From: Vreelandella sedimenti
GTDB taxonomy: Bacteria > Pseudomonadota > Gammaproteobacteria > Pseudomonadales > Halomonadaceae
Direction of reading: 5' to 3'
DNA length: 64,000 bases
NCBI RefSeq assembly: GCF_013416325.1
Contig: NZ_JACCGK010000014.1
Coordinates: 94,058-158,057 of the forward strand
Numbering within the stretch: position 1 is the stretch's first letter; each line of letters begins with the position of its first letter. Below are positions 23,819-32,297 of the stretch, one piece after another. The translations under genes were made by a program, and so were the position numbers. Below the pieces are notes generated by a model. That model saw only the letters and a list, made by a program, of their open reading frames with translations. It was not told where the DNA came from and searched no databases.

Positions 23819-25605
23819 GAGAGGTTCCCAGGTTGATGTGCAGAGACTGTAGGCGCCAAAGATGGTTTGCCAAACGAGGCAGGCCAGTAACGCGCGCCCA
23901 ACTGCTGGGCGATACGCGCGCCCTGCCCGCGTTTGACTCTGGATTGCTCGGTATCGATCAGCAGGCAGCTCTCCAGCGGGGCGAGGTCGTCAACGGTTTC
24001 CCGGGTGCGGCCATCGGTGATCAGATAGGTGCGCACCTTCAGGCCGGGCTCGCGGCGCTGCCACTGGCGGATCAGCCGCTTGGCTTCAATAATCGCTTCC
24101 CGCAGCGGGGTGCCGCCACCGCCCTTAGCATTGTCGAGAGTGCTCCGCGCATTTTTGGGCGCCCGGCGGCGGGAGAGTATCGGCACGACACCGCCATTGC
24201 CAAACCCCAATACCGCTACCTGCTCCCGGGCAGCGTAGGCTTGGCTGACCAGTGACTCAACCAGCCCCTTTGCCTGGCCTAACAGGCGCTGACCCAGGGT
24301 GGAGCCGGAGGTGTCTAACAGCACCAGGTGCGCTGTCGCCTGCCCAGCACGGGACTTGCGCATCTTTAGCTGCTGCCACGGCCATTGGCCGCGATTGGCG
24401 ATCAGCGTCGCGAACCCGTCCAGCCGCGAGGTCTCTACCTGGGAGCGGCCACGGCCTGCTACCCCTCCTTTACCCGCACTGGCAGCGGTATCGGCACGTT
24501 GAGCCTGCTGAGCTGAAACATCGCTCTCAGGCAGCGTTAGCGCTGGCTGGCTAATCGCTGGCTGGTTAATAGATTCATGGGCCATGGGGGGCATGGCACC
24601 CCACTGTCCTGAAGCGTCATGTCCGTCTGACTGGCTTCCTTTGCCGCTTTCTCCACCGGTATTCCCCCTATTTTCACTACCACCATCTCCGCCACTACCC
24701 CCACCACTAGGTGGGTGCTCACGGGAAGAAGGCGGCTTAGGGTCTGAAAGCGTACGGCGATGGGCCAGTACCCAAGGCTCGACTGTATCGACATCTTCTT
24801 GCCTGACGCTCGACGCGCCCTGTAAAGCAGCATGGGCCTGAGCGGCGCGGTGCCAGGTAACGTCTGCCCGCATGCCCTCAACACCGGCGGCTTCGCAGCG
24901 CGTCGCAATCGCCTCGTATACCCAGCTTTCGGTCGTGACTGAGGTGAGAAGCTGTTGAGCATGGTGCAGCCGCTGAGTCAGCGTTACCTGTTCTGCGGCA
25001 AACTGCTTTTTATAGGCCTTGGGGTCACGGTCAAAGGCTTCGCGCTGCTGCACGATGGCAATGCGCTCTTCGATGCTCATGGCACCCGCCTGCTCAAGGC
25101 AAAGGCCAAAACGATCAAGTAACTGCGGGCGCAGCTCACCTTCGTCTGGGTTCATGGTGCCGATCAGGCTGAAGCGTGCCGGGTGGGAGTGGCTAATGCC
25201 ATCGCGCTCGACCACGTTGACCCCGCTGGCAGCGACGTCCAGCAGCAGATCCACCAGCATATCCGGCAGCAGATTGACTTCATCTACATACATTACCCCT
25301 CCATGGGCCTTGGCGAGCAAGCCTTCATGAAAGGTGGCCTCACGTTCGACCAGCACCTTGTTTAGATCCAGACTCCCCACCAGGCGGTCTTCGCTGGCGC
25401 CAAGGGGTAAATTCACAAAGGGTGGATGGCTGCCGCTTTGGTCTTCAGGCAAAACCGCCGCCAGCGCTCGTGCAAGGGTGGACTTCGCGCTACCCCGAGG
25501 GCCGCTGATCAATACACCGCCAATGCGGGGGTTAATGGCGTTGAGCAACAAGGCGGTTTTCAGCGGTTTCTGACCAACCACCGCCGCAAACGGAAACTCA
25601 CTCAC
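23815..25605 (-). CDS. ChlI-ChlD-type AAA+/VWA fusion, likely cobaltochelatase motor subunit
   Basis: A 596-residue fusion. Residues about 1-280 are an AAA+ ATPase of the magnesium-chelatase ChlI type (Walker A GPRGSAKST, Walker B VMYVDEVNLL, GTMNPDEGELRPQLLDRF). A low-complexity Gly/Ser/Gln-rich linker follows. The last 200 residues are a VWA domain with the MIDAS motif LLDTSGSTLG. In Paracoccus-type pathways CobS and CobT do this job with CobN; neither is present here, and this gene leads the cobN block, so it probably replaces both. The start is set at GTG 25605, five bases after GGGAGG; GTG 25611 would leave no spacing. Confidence 0.88.
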   Translation of the reverse strand: MSEFPFAAVVGQKPLKTALLLNAINPRIGGVLISGPRGSAKSTLARALAAVLPEDQSGSHPPFVNLPLGASEDRLVGSLDLNKVLVEREATFHEGLLAKAHGGVMYVDEVNLLPDMLVDLLLDVAASGVNVVERDGISHSHPARFSLIGTMNPDEGELRPQLLDRFGLCLEQAGAMSIEERIAIVQQREAFDRDPKAYKKQFAAEQVTLTQRLHHAQQLLTSVTTESWVYEAIATRCEAAGVEGMRADVTWHRAAQAHAALQGASSVRQEDVDTVEPWVLAHRRTLSDPKPPSSREHPPSGGGSGGDGGSENRGNTGGESGKGSQSDGHDASGQWGAMPPMAHESINQPAISQPALTLPESDVSAQQAQRADTAASAGKGGVAGRGRSQVETSRLDGFATLIANRGQWPWQQLKMRKSRAGQATAHLVLLDTSGSTLGQRLLGQAKGLVESLVSQAYAAREQVAVLGFGNGGVVPILSRRRAPKNARSTLDNAKGGGGTPLREAIIEAKRLIRQWQRREPGLKVRTYLITDGRTRETVDDLAPLESCLLIDTEQSRVKRGQGARIAQQLGARYWPASFGKPSLAPTVSAHQPGNLS

Positions 25606-25946
25606 CGGCACCTCCCGTGCTGAGCAAGCCTGCCAACCCGCCGACCTTTACTGAAAACTGTGATGACCAACGGACTTGAGCTTGATTTATGATAACCAGG
25701 TGAGTAATGATAAAACCATTCATAAAGAGATGATGATATAAAAGCATGCAGTATAGAGGAAGGCATGGCGACGAAGCCAGTTTAGCTCCCAGAACCCACC
25801 CAAGAGACAGCCCAGATAAGCATAAGGTAAGATACGGCTAATCTTTGATACTAAGCCATATGATTATGTTATAACATAACATATTGCTACTAATAAGAAT
25901 GCCCTTAGGCCATCAACTCTACCCACACGTTTACTGGAAGCCAGAC
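25606..25946. promoter_or_regulatory. divergent promoter region between the cob block and the ABC transporter
   Basis: About 340 bases between chlID (minus) and the solute-binding protein gene (plus). It has no open frame. I looked for a cobalamin riboswitch on the minus strand and found no B12 box (GCCACTG) or matching conserved elements. The right end carries a 16-base palindrome at 25864-25879, listed separately. The rest is AT-rich and presumably holds both promoters. Confidence 0.55.
25864..25879. promoter_or_regulatory. candidate Zur-like operator
   Basis: TTATGTTATAACATAA is a perfect 16-base palindrome 67 bases upstream of the ATG of the solute-binding protein gene. The GTTATAAC core resembles proteobacterial Zur (zinc uptake regulator) boxes from memory. 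Binding and metal response are untested. Confidence 0.5.
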
Positions 25947-26963
25947 ATGAAGATCTTACGCTATCTGCTGACAGCGACATCGCTACTGCCCGCTTCTTAC
26001 GCGATGGCCGATGCCACCACTTATCCCGTGAACTTAACCAACTGTGGTGTAGAGATAAGCGTTGCATCAGCACCCGAGCAAACGGTAACGGTGGGTCAAT
26101 CAGCCACAGAGATTCTCTACTCGTTAGGGCTCGCTGATAGAGTGAATGGTACCTCGGTTTGGTTTAATCCCGTTTTGCCACAATATGCTGAGGCAAATGA
26201 TGAGATCGAGCGGATCGCCAACGACGACCCGAGCTTCGAGGCCGTGGTCAATAAACGGCCGGATCTGGTGGCGGCTCAGTACGAGTGGCACGTTGGCCCC
26301 ACCGGCAGCGTGGCCAGCCGGGATCAGTTTCATGAGTTGGGTATCAACACTTACATCATGCCCGCCGATTGCGACACCAAGGATAACTCTACCGGCGACG
26401 ATGGTACCCGCACTGCCGCCTTCTCGACTGACTCTATCTATAAAGGGATCACCGAGTTAGCCGAGATCTATGATGTTCAAGACGCTGGTGAGGTGCTGAT
26501 AACCGACCTTACCGCCCGCGAACAGCGCGCTATCGACTTGGCGAGCAGCCTTGATTTACCGCAAGACTTGTCGGCGGCATTCTGGTTTTCATCGACAGAT
26601 CTGGGGGTTAGCCCTTTCGTGGCGGGGCAACTGGGGGCACCAGGGTATATGATGGAAAAACTTGGCATTCGTAATGTCATCGAGTCTGACGACGAGTGGC
26701 CCACGGTGGGCTGGGAAAGCATCGCCAGAGCCGACCCCGATGTACTCGTTATCGCTAGCATGGATCGCCGCCGCTTTCCTGCCGATGACATTGAAGCAAA
26801 ACGTGAGTTTTTACGCAGCGACCCGGTCACCCGGGAGATGAACGCGGTTAAAAATAATCGTATCGTCGAGATGGACGCCCACGCCATGAGCGCCACTATG
26901 CGCACTATTTACGGCCTTGAATCACTTGCCGAGGCATTATCCAATATGTCGTTTAACGAATGA
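25947..26963 (+). CDS. ABC transporter periplasmic binding protein (FepB/BtuF fold)
   Basis: A 338-residue secreted protein. The N-terminus (MKILRYLLTATSLLPASYAM) is a Sec signal peptide ending near AMA. The rest fits the class III metal-chelate binding fold: GQSATEILYSLGLADRVNG, RPDLVAAQYEW, ARADPDVLVIA and a C-terminal helix. It forms an operon with a FecCD permease (ATGA overlap) and an ATPase. The likely ligand is a metal chelate, either cobalamin/cobinamide, suggested by the neighbourhood, or a zinc or iron chelate, suggested by the Zur-like palindrome. I recall a similar transporter next to the cob genes in Pseudomonas aeruginosa (PA2912-PA2914). The start at 25947 follows GGAAG. Confidence 0.82.
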   Translation: MKILRYLLTATSLLPASYAMADATTYPVNLTNCGVEISVASAPEQTVTVGQSATEILYSLGLADRVNGTSVWFNPVLPQYAEANDEIERIANDDPSFEAVVNKRPDLVAAQYEWHVGPTGSVASRDQFHELGINTYIMPADCDTKDNSTGDDGTRTAAFSTDSIYKGITELAEIYDVQDAGEVLITDLTAREQRAIDLASSLDLPQDLSAAFWFSSTDLGVSPFVAGQLGAPGYMMEKLGIRNVIESDDEWPTVGWESIARADPDVLVIASMDRRRFPADDIEAKREFLRSDPVTREMNAVKNNRIVEMDAHAMSATMRTIYGLESLAEALSNMSFNE

Positions 26964-28024
26964 GCATAGCGCTAACGAGGGCTTCCTCCGCACACTTCGG
27001 GTTGCGCTGGCTATGGATAACACCGCTCGTGCTTGTGACGGCACTGATCGCGGGCACCGCCATCGGCGAGACGCCGATACCCGTGGATACCATTGTCAAA
27101 GTGCTCGCCAACCAGCTGATAGGAACGGATTACCCGGTTGACCGAATCGACGCGGGCATTATTTGGAACTATCGTCTCAGCCGCGCCGTGGTCGCCGCCT
27201 GTTGCGGCACCAGCTTGGCGCTGGCGGGTGTCGTGTTACAAGCACTGCTGCGCAACCCCTTGGCCGACCCCTACTTGATGGGCATTTCCGCCGGGGCGTC
27301 TACGGGGGCAGTTGCGGTGGCCGTCGCCGGGCTGGGTGCAGGTGCGCTTTCACTCTCCTTGGGTGCCTTTGTGGGCGCCCTGCTTGCCTTTGGTATTGTG
27401 GTAATGCTCGCCCATGCGGCCAACAGCGGAGTGGGTGGCGGGCGCGGCGTTCAGGCCGCGGGGGCGATTATTCTGGCGGGCATTGCAGGTTCGCAGCTGT
27501 TCAATGCGTTGACTGCTTTTATCATCACCAAATCGGCGAGCGCCGAACAGGCCCGGGGCATTATGTTTTGGCTGATGGGCAATCTCTCAGGGGTGCGCTG
27601 GGCCGATGTGACCTTGGCCGTACCGGCCGCACTCTTCGGACTGCTGGTTTGCCTGTGGCACCGGCGCTCCCTGGATGCATTTACCTTCGGCGCCGACAGC
27701 GCCGCGTCCATGGGCATCGCGGTGCGCCCGGTGCGTGGAATGCTGATTATCGCCATGGCACTGGTCACAGCCGTAATGGTGTCTATCGTGGGGGCGATTG
27801 GGTTTGTTGGCCTGGTGATCCCTCACGCGGTGCGTTTTATCGTGGGGAGCCGCCATACCCGACTGGTACCAGCAACCGCTCTGGCAGGCGCCGTGTTCTT
27901 GATCGGCTCGGATATTCTTTCCCGGGTGCTGATCTCCGGCCAAGTACTCCCCATCGGGGTGATTACCTCACTGATCGGCGCGCCCGCTTTTGCGCTGATT
28001 TTGGTACGCGGCAAGAGGTCTTAA
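26960..28024 (+). CDS. ABC transporter permease, FecCD family
   Basis: A 354-residue inner-membrane permease with about ten hydrophobic segments. It has the FecCD/BtuC family motifs LRNPLADPYLMGISAGAS and AIGFVGLVIPHAVRF, the latter being the ATPase-contact region. It works with the binding protein upstream and the ATPase downstream to import a metal chelate. The first ATG overlaps the preceding stop codon (ATGA), and its own stop overlaps the next start (TAATG). A long plus-strand open frame beginning at 27163 is a shadow over this gene. Confidence 0.88.
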   Translation: MSIALTRASSAHFGLRWLWITPLVLVTALIAGTAIGETPIPVDTIVKVLANQLIGTDYPVDRIDAGIIWNYRLSRAVVAACCGTSLALAGVVLQALLRNPLADPYLMGISAGASTGAVAVAVAGLGAGALSLSLGAFVGALLAFGIVVMLAHAANSGVGGGRGVQAAGAIILAGIAGSQLFNALTAFIITKSASAEQARGIMFWLMGNLSGVRWADVTLAVPAALFGLLVCLWHRRSLDAFTFGADSAASMGIAVRPVRGMLIIAMALVTAVMVSIVGAIGFVGLVIPHAVRFIVGSRHTRLVPATALAGAVFLIGSDILSRVLISGQVLPIGVITSLIGAPAFALILVRGKRS

Positions 28025-28788
28025 TGCGATTAACGGCTGAACGGCTTGCGTGGTCAGTACACGGCACGCCACTGCTTGCTGACGTCAATCTTACCGTCGA
28101 GCCCGGCCAGACCTTTGGCCTGGTGGGGCCGAATGGCTCGGGGAAAACCTCACTGCTGCGTCTGTTGGCGGGGTTGAACAGACCCAAGGCAGGACGGGTG
28201 TTGATGGATAGCCAGCCCCTGCACACGCTCAAGCAACGGGCTATCGCACAATCCGTTGCCTTGGTGGAGCAGCAGGCGGACACTACCGACCGCATTACCG
28301 TGCACCAAGTGGTATCACTGGGTCGTACACCGTTCCTTTCCGCGTTGCGTCCCTGGTCAACGGAAGATGATGCCATCGTGGCGCAGGCGCTGGCAGATGT
28401 GGATATGGCGCACATGGCCGATCGCCTTTGGCACACCCTCTCTGGCGGTGAGCGCCAGAGAGTGCATATTGCCCGAGCGCTGGCACAACAGCCTAAAATT
28501 CTGCTATTGGATGAACCCACCAATCACTTGGATATTCGCCACCAGCTTTCGATTCTTGAATTGGTCAGGCAACTACCGATCACGGTGGTTATCTCACTGC
28601 ATGATCTTAACCAAGCCATGGAGTGTGACCGCATCGGCGTCATGGATGGCGGCCGACTGATCGATAGCGGCCTCCCCCAAGACATACTCACGCCTAACAG
28701 GCTACAACAGACCTTTGGGGTATATGCCCATGTGATCGATGATCCTGTCGATGGCAAGCAAGTCATGCGTTTTCATAGTGCGATTTAG
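28024..28788 (+). CDS. ABC transporter ATP-binding protein (FecE/BtuD type)
   Basis: A 254-residue ATPase with Walker A GPNGSGKTS, Q-loop region LVEQQADTTDRITV, signature LSGGERQRV, Walker B ILLLDEPTNHLD and the H-loop HDLNQAM. The start is ATG 28024, overlapping the permease stop. It energises import through the FecCD permease. It is the last gene of a three-gene operon, followed by a convergent Yip1-family gene. No clear terminator is seen in the 78-base gap. Confidence 0.9.
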   Translation: MRLTAERLAWSVHGTPLLADVNLTVEPGQTFGLVGPNGSGKTSLLRLLAGLNRPKAGRVLMDSQPLHTLKQRAIAQSVALVEQQADTTDRITVHQVVSLGRTPFLSALRPWSTEDDAIVAQALADVDMAHMADRLWHTLSGGERQRVHIARALAQQPKILLLDEPTNHLDIRHQLSILELVRQLPITVVISLHDLNQAMECDRIGVMDGGRLIDSGLPQDILTPNRLQQTFGVYAHVIDDPVDGKQVMRFHSAI

Positions 28789-28866
28789 CTAGATCCTAGT
28801 CTGCTAGAAAAAACGCCCAGTTACCGACAGCGCAAACTTTCATGCCCCTGGCACTACAATGCTCAT

Positions 28867-29478
28867 TCACCGAAAAAAATGCCAAACCACGCTGTGGTCC
28901 GTGCCCATACTCCACAGAAGTACGACGACGACAAGCAGTGCCTCCAGCACCAAAACGCCGATACCCAGCGTCGTGGTCGACAGAATAAACCCCTGCTTAT
29001 GACTGATTCCCAGAAAGCTGGGCGTTCCCTTGTAGAGCAGATAGGTGCTATAGAGCAGACCAATCACCATACCCAGCACACAAAACCAGAAAGCCGGATA
29101 GAGCGCAAAAACGCCACACAGGAACATCGGTGTCGCAATATAACCTGCGAAGATAATACAGTCGCGGCGGCTAGGTCGATTCTCAATACGGCGGGCCATC
29201 CAATGGATCATACTGCCCACAATACCCACTGCCACTAGCATCAGCGCATAAAAAGCCACGCCTAAGGCAATACCGTTGGCAACGGAGACTTTATAGGTTG
29301 CCGAACCACCATAAGTCCAGCCTACCTGGGTGGTACCTATCAGGGCACAGACAACAGGAACGGCAGCGAGTAACAGGACATGGTGAGCATAGAGATGACT
29401 GACAGACTCATGCTCCTCACTGATCTTATACCACTCCCGTTCAGGATGATGGAGAAGCCCCCAAACATGATTGACCAT
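28867..29478 (-). CDS. Yip1 family inner-membrane protein
   Basis: A 203-residue protein with a short cytoplasmic head (VWGLLHHPEREWYKI, a usual start for bacterial Yip1 proteins) and about five membrane segments: residues around 30-48, 65-95, 107-130, 132-150 and 172-195. Bacterial members have no assigned function. The start is placed at ATG 29478, with GGGAGG six bases upstream, rather than the longer frame to 29580. It stands alone between the ABC operon (convergent) and an epimerase gene (divergent). Confidence 0.75.
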   Translation of the reverse strand: MVNHVWGLLHHPEREWYKISEEHESVSHLYAHHVLLLAAVPVVCALIGTTQVGWTYGGSATYKVSVANGIALGVAFYALMLVAVGIVGSMIHWMARRIENRPSRRDCIIFAGYIATPMFLCGVFALYPAFWFCVLGMVIGLLYSTYLLYKGTPSFLGISHKQGFILSTTTLGIGVLVLEALLVVVVLLWSMGTDHSVVWHFFR

Positions 29479-29646
29479 AACGACCTCCCGATTTTGTGGA
29501 CACGCTATTGTTAGGGTCAGACGATGATCGATCGGATCAACAAGGTCCCGAATCATTTTTAGTGTAGAACACAAAATCATTTTCGGAGGTGAGGATTTTT
29601 CTTTGCTAAGGTGGAGTAGCTCATTCTATTCATTGGTGGAGATCAT

Positions 29647-30537
29647 ATGCGTCTTCTGTTCACCGGCGGCAGTGGCAAAGCTGGTCGCCATGCGACCGCT
29701 TATCTTCGTGATCAAGGCCACCGAGTCACCAATTTGGACTGGGTGGCGTCTGATGTGCCCGGTATTACTACCCTGAAAACCGATCTGACCGATGCAGGGC
29801 AAGTGTTTAATGCTTGCCAAGCCTACGCTGGGTTCGATGAGCTTGAACCCGGCACCGGCGTGCCGCGTTATGATGCGATTGTCCACTTCGCGGCCATACC
29901 AGCCATTCTGCATCGGCCGGACAACGAGACCTACCGCATCAATGCGCTAAGTACCTACAACGTTCTTGATGCCGCCACCAAGCTAGGCATCCCCAAGGTC
30001 ATCTTCGCCTCTAGCGAGACCACCTACGGTGTCTGCTTCGCTGATGGCGAGCAAAAACCTGACTACTTGCCCGTCGATGAAGAGCACCCCACCGTGCCTC
30101 AAGACAGCTACGCCATGAGCAAGGTGGTAAACGAAGTAACGGCACGCTCCTTCCAGGCGCGCTCGGGCATCGACATCTACGGCCTACGCATCAACAACGT
30201 TATCGAGCCCCACGAATACCGCCAGAATTTCCCAGCCTACATGGATGATCCCGCCCTGCGTCGCCGCAATATATTCGCCTACATCGACGCCCGCGACCTG
30301 GGCCAGATGGTCGATTGCTGCCTAAAAACGGATGGCCTGGGCTATCAGGTGTTTAACGTGGCTAATAACGAGCTATCAGTGGGCCTGACCAACGCCCATG
30401 TGATAGAGCGCTTCTACTCCGGCGTACCCATCAAGCGCGAAATGGGTGAATTCGAAACCTTCTACTGCATCGAAAAGGCCCGTCGTCTGGTCGGCTTTGA
30501 ACCACGCCACTCCTGGCGGGAAGAGCTGGAGCAGTAA
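29647..30537 (+). CDS. NAD(P)-dependent epimerase/dehydratase (extended SDR)
   Basis: A 296-residue extended short-chain dehydrogenase. The Rossmann motif TGGSGKAGRHA (6-16) binds NAD(P), and the acidic residue after the second strand (NLDW) suggests NAD. The catalytic Tyr-Lys pair is in DSYAMSKVV, and VIHFAAI is the usual fourth-strand motif. The substrate is probably a nucleotide sugar or sugar acid but cannot be named. It is expressed alone from its own promoter, with GGAG before the ATG. Its stop lies three bases from the stop of the convergent btuD gene, leaving no room for a hairpin terminator. Confidence 0.8.
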   Translation: MRLLFTGGSGKAGRHATAYLRDQGHRVTNLDWVASDVPGITTLKTDLTDAGQVFNACQAYAGFDELEPGTGVPRYDAIVHFAAIPAILHRPDNETYRINALSTYNVLDAATKLGIPKVIFASSETTYGVCFADGEQKPDYLPVDEEHPTVPQDSYAMSKVVNEVTARSFQARSGIDIYGLRINNVIEPHEYRQNFPAYMDDPALRRRNIFAYIDARDLGQMVDCCLKTDGLGYQVFNVANNELSVGLTNAHVIERFYSGVPIKREMGEFETFYCIEKARRLVGFEPRHSWREELEQ

Positions 30538-30540
30538 GTA

Positions 30541-31311
30541 TCACCCCTTTATCGGCACAAACACCGGTGCGCCATCCACCTCTACCACCGCTAGCTTTTG
30601 GCGGTAGAGATCTTCCAGCGCGCTGGGCATCAGCATGTTATCCCGCGAGCCCCAGCACGCCTCGCCATTGGGATAAAGCAACAGCACATGGTCGCACCAG
30701 CGGGCAGCAAGGTTTAGGTCGTGTAAGCACATGATGACCGCCTGGCCTTGTTTGGCCTGTTTTGCCATTAGCGCCATCACAGCACTCTGGTGGTGAAGAT
30801 CCAGATGATTGGTGGGTTCGTCGGCCAGCCACACATTGGGTGCTTGAGTCAGCACCGTGGCAATCGCCACACGCTGGCGCTCGCCACCGGAAAGTGTGCT
30901 TACCAGACGATCACGCAGGTGTGCAACATCCAGGTCCTCAAGGGCAGCTTCCGCGCGGGCGTAGTCTTCAGCTCCCTCCATCTGCCAAGGCGATAGATAA
31001 GGGTGGCGGCCAATCAGCGCGGTTTCCAACACGGTTGCTGGAAACCCATCCTGGCGATCTTGAAACACTAATCCCAAACGCTGAGCAACATGGCGGCGGC
31101 GTAGCTGGCCAAGCGCCGAATCGTTGAGCTGGACACTGCCTGAACGTGGCGCTTGCAGGCCAGCTAAGGTGTGTAAAAGCGTCGTTTTTCCCGCACCGTT
31201 AGGCCCTAACACACCCCACACCTGCCCTGGTTCGATGGTGATATTAAGCGGCGTACCGCCTTCGCGGCCAGGCACATCGATGATGAGATCACGGGTAGCC
31301 AGTACGCTCAT
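30541..31311 (-). CDS. btuD: vitamin B12 ABC transporter ATP-binding protein
   Basis: A 256-residue ABC ATPase with Walker A GPNGAGKTT, signature LSGGERQRV, Walker B VWLADEPTNHLD (Ala instead of Leu at one position) and the H-loop HDLNLAARW. It is the last gene of the riboswitch-led btuB-btuF-btuC-btuD run and overlaps the btuC stop by one base, which supports the cobalamin assignment more than the sequence does. It powers import of B12 from periplasm to cytoplasm through BtuC. Confidence 0.85.
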   Translation of the reverse strand: MSVLATRDLIIDVPGREGGTPLNITIEPGQVWGVLGPNGAGKTTLLHTLAGLQAPRSGSVQLNDSALGQLRRRHVAQRLGLVFQDRQDGFPATVLETALIGRHPYLSPWQMEGAEDYARAEAALEDLDVAHLRDRLVSTLSGGERQRVAIATVLTQAPNVWLADEPTNHLDLHHQSAVMALMAKQAKQGQAVIMCLHDLNLAARWCDHVLLLYPNGEACWGSRDNMLMPSALEDLYRQKLAVVEVDGAPVFVPIKG

Positions 31312-32297
31312 CAGCGGCTCCGGTAAAGCAGAAACAGGAAGGTCGGCACACCCAATAGCGCGGTGATTACCCCTACGGGCAACTGCTCCGGGGCGATCAT
31401 CGTGCGCGCTAGGGTATCGGCCAGCACCAACAGCGTGCCACCCGCCAATGCGCAGGCGGGCAGTATCAGCCGCTGATCATTGCCCAGCAGCAAACGCAGC
31501 ATGTGGGGTACCACTAGACCGACAAAACCAATGCTGCCTGCGGTAGTAACGGCAGCAGCAGTCAGCAGGCTGGCGGCAATATAGATACACCACTCCAGCG
31601 GCCTAACCGCAACGCCCAGCGCGGCGGCTTGCTGCGGGCCACGGGCCAGCACATTCAGGCTACGCCCGAGCGGAATCAGCACCACGCAGGTGGCCAGTAA
31701 CAGCAGTAGCGGCGGCCAAGGCGTGCGCGCATAGGAGAGATCGCCCATGAGCCAGTAAAGCATCCCCGGCAGACGTTCGGCGGGGCTCAACGCCAGTATT
31801 AGTGTAATTACTGCCCCCCACCCCGCCGCGACCACCACACCGGTGAGCAGCAACCTCGAAGGCGTCCAGCCGCCGCTACCGTGGGCCAAACCAAAGACTA
31901 AAAACGTTGAGAGCAGTGCGCCGCCAAATGCCGAGCCTGAAATCACCAGCCCGCCGAGCCCTCCCAGCATGGCTGCCAGTGCGCCAATCGAGGCGCCACC
32001 GGAAAGACCAAGCACGTAAGGGTCTGCCAGAGGGTTACGCAGCAACACCTGCATCAACGCACCGGCTACCGCCAACAAACCACCCACGGCAAAAGCCGAG
32101 AGCGCCCTGGGCAAGCGCAGATCGATCACCATGGTGTGCGCTAGCGCATCGCCTTCGCCCTGCATATTGTTACCCATCACCACCTGCCAGATTTGAGCCG
32201 GTGAAATCTGCGCGCTACCGACACCAATGGCGATGATCAGCGAAGCCAAGGCCGCTAGTAATAGCAGGCTCAGCGGCAGGCCCAAGCGTGCGAGCAT
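31311..32297 (-). CDS. btuC: vitamin B12 ABC transporter permease
   Basis: A 328-residue FecCD-family permease with about ten membrane segments. Diagnostic motifs are LRNPLADPYVLGLSGGAS and SIGFVGLVVPHMLRLLLG. It starts at ATG 32297, whose last base is shared with the btuF stop codon region. Position in the riboswitch-controlled operon indicates cobalamin as substrate; from sequence alone a siderophore permease would look alike. Confidence 0.87.
   Translation of the reverse strand: MLARLGLPLSLLLLAALASLIIAIGVGSAQISPAQIWQVVMGNNMQGEGDALAHTMVIDLRLPRALSAFAVGGLLAVAGALMQVLLRNPLADPYVLGLSGGASIGALAAMLGGLGGLVISGSAFGGALLSTFLVFGLAHGSGGWTPSRLLLTGVVVAAGWGAVITLILALSPAERLPGMLYWLMGDLSYARTPWPPLLLLLATCVVLIPLGRSLNVLARGPQQAAALGVAVRPLEWCIYIAASLLTAAAVTTAGSIGFVGLVVPHMLRLLLGNDQRLILPACALAGGTLLVLADTLARTMIAPEQLPVGVITALLGVPTFLFLLYRSR

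Noticed and set aside
25606..25946. Cobalamin riboswitch in front of the cob biosynthetic block
   Set aside because: No B12 box or matching conserved elements were found on either strand.
27163..28023. A 541-codon plus-strand frame that would fuse about 290 residues in front of the ABC ATPase
   Set aside because: The N-terminal part overlaps the FecCD permease in another frame, has Arg/Gly/Cys-rich shadow composition, and the ATPase has its own start at 28024 overlapping the permease stop.
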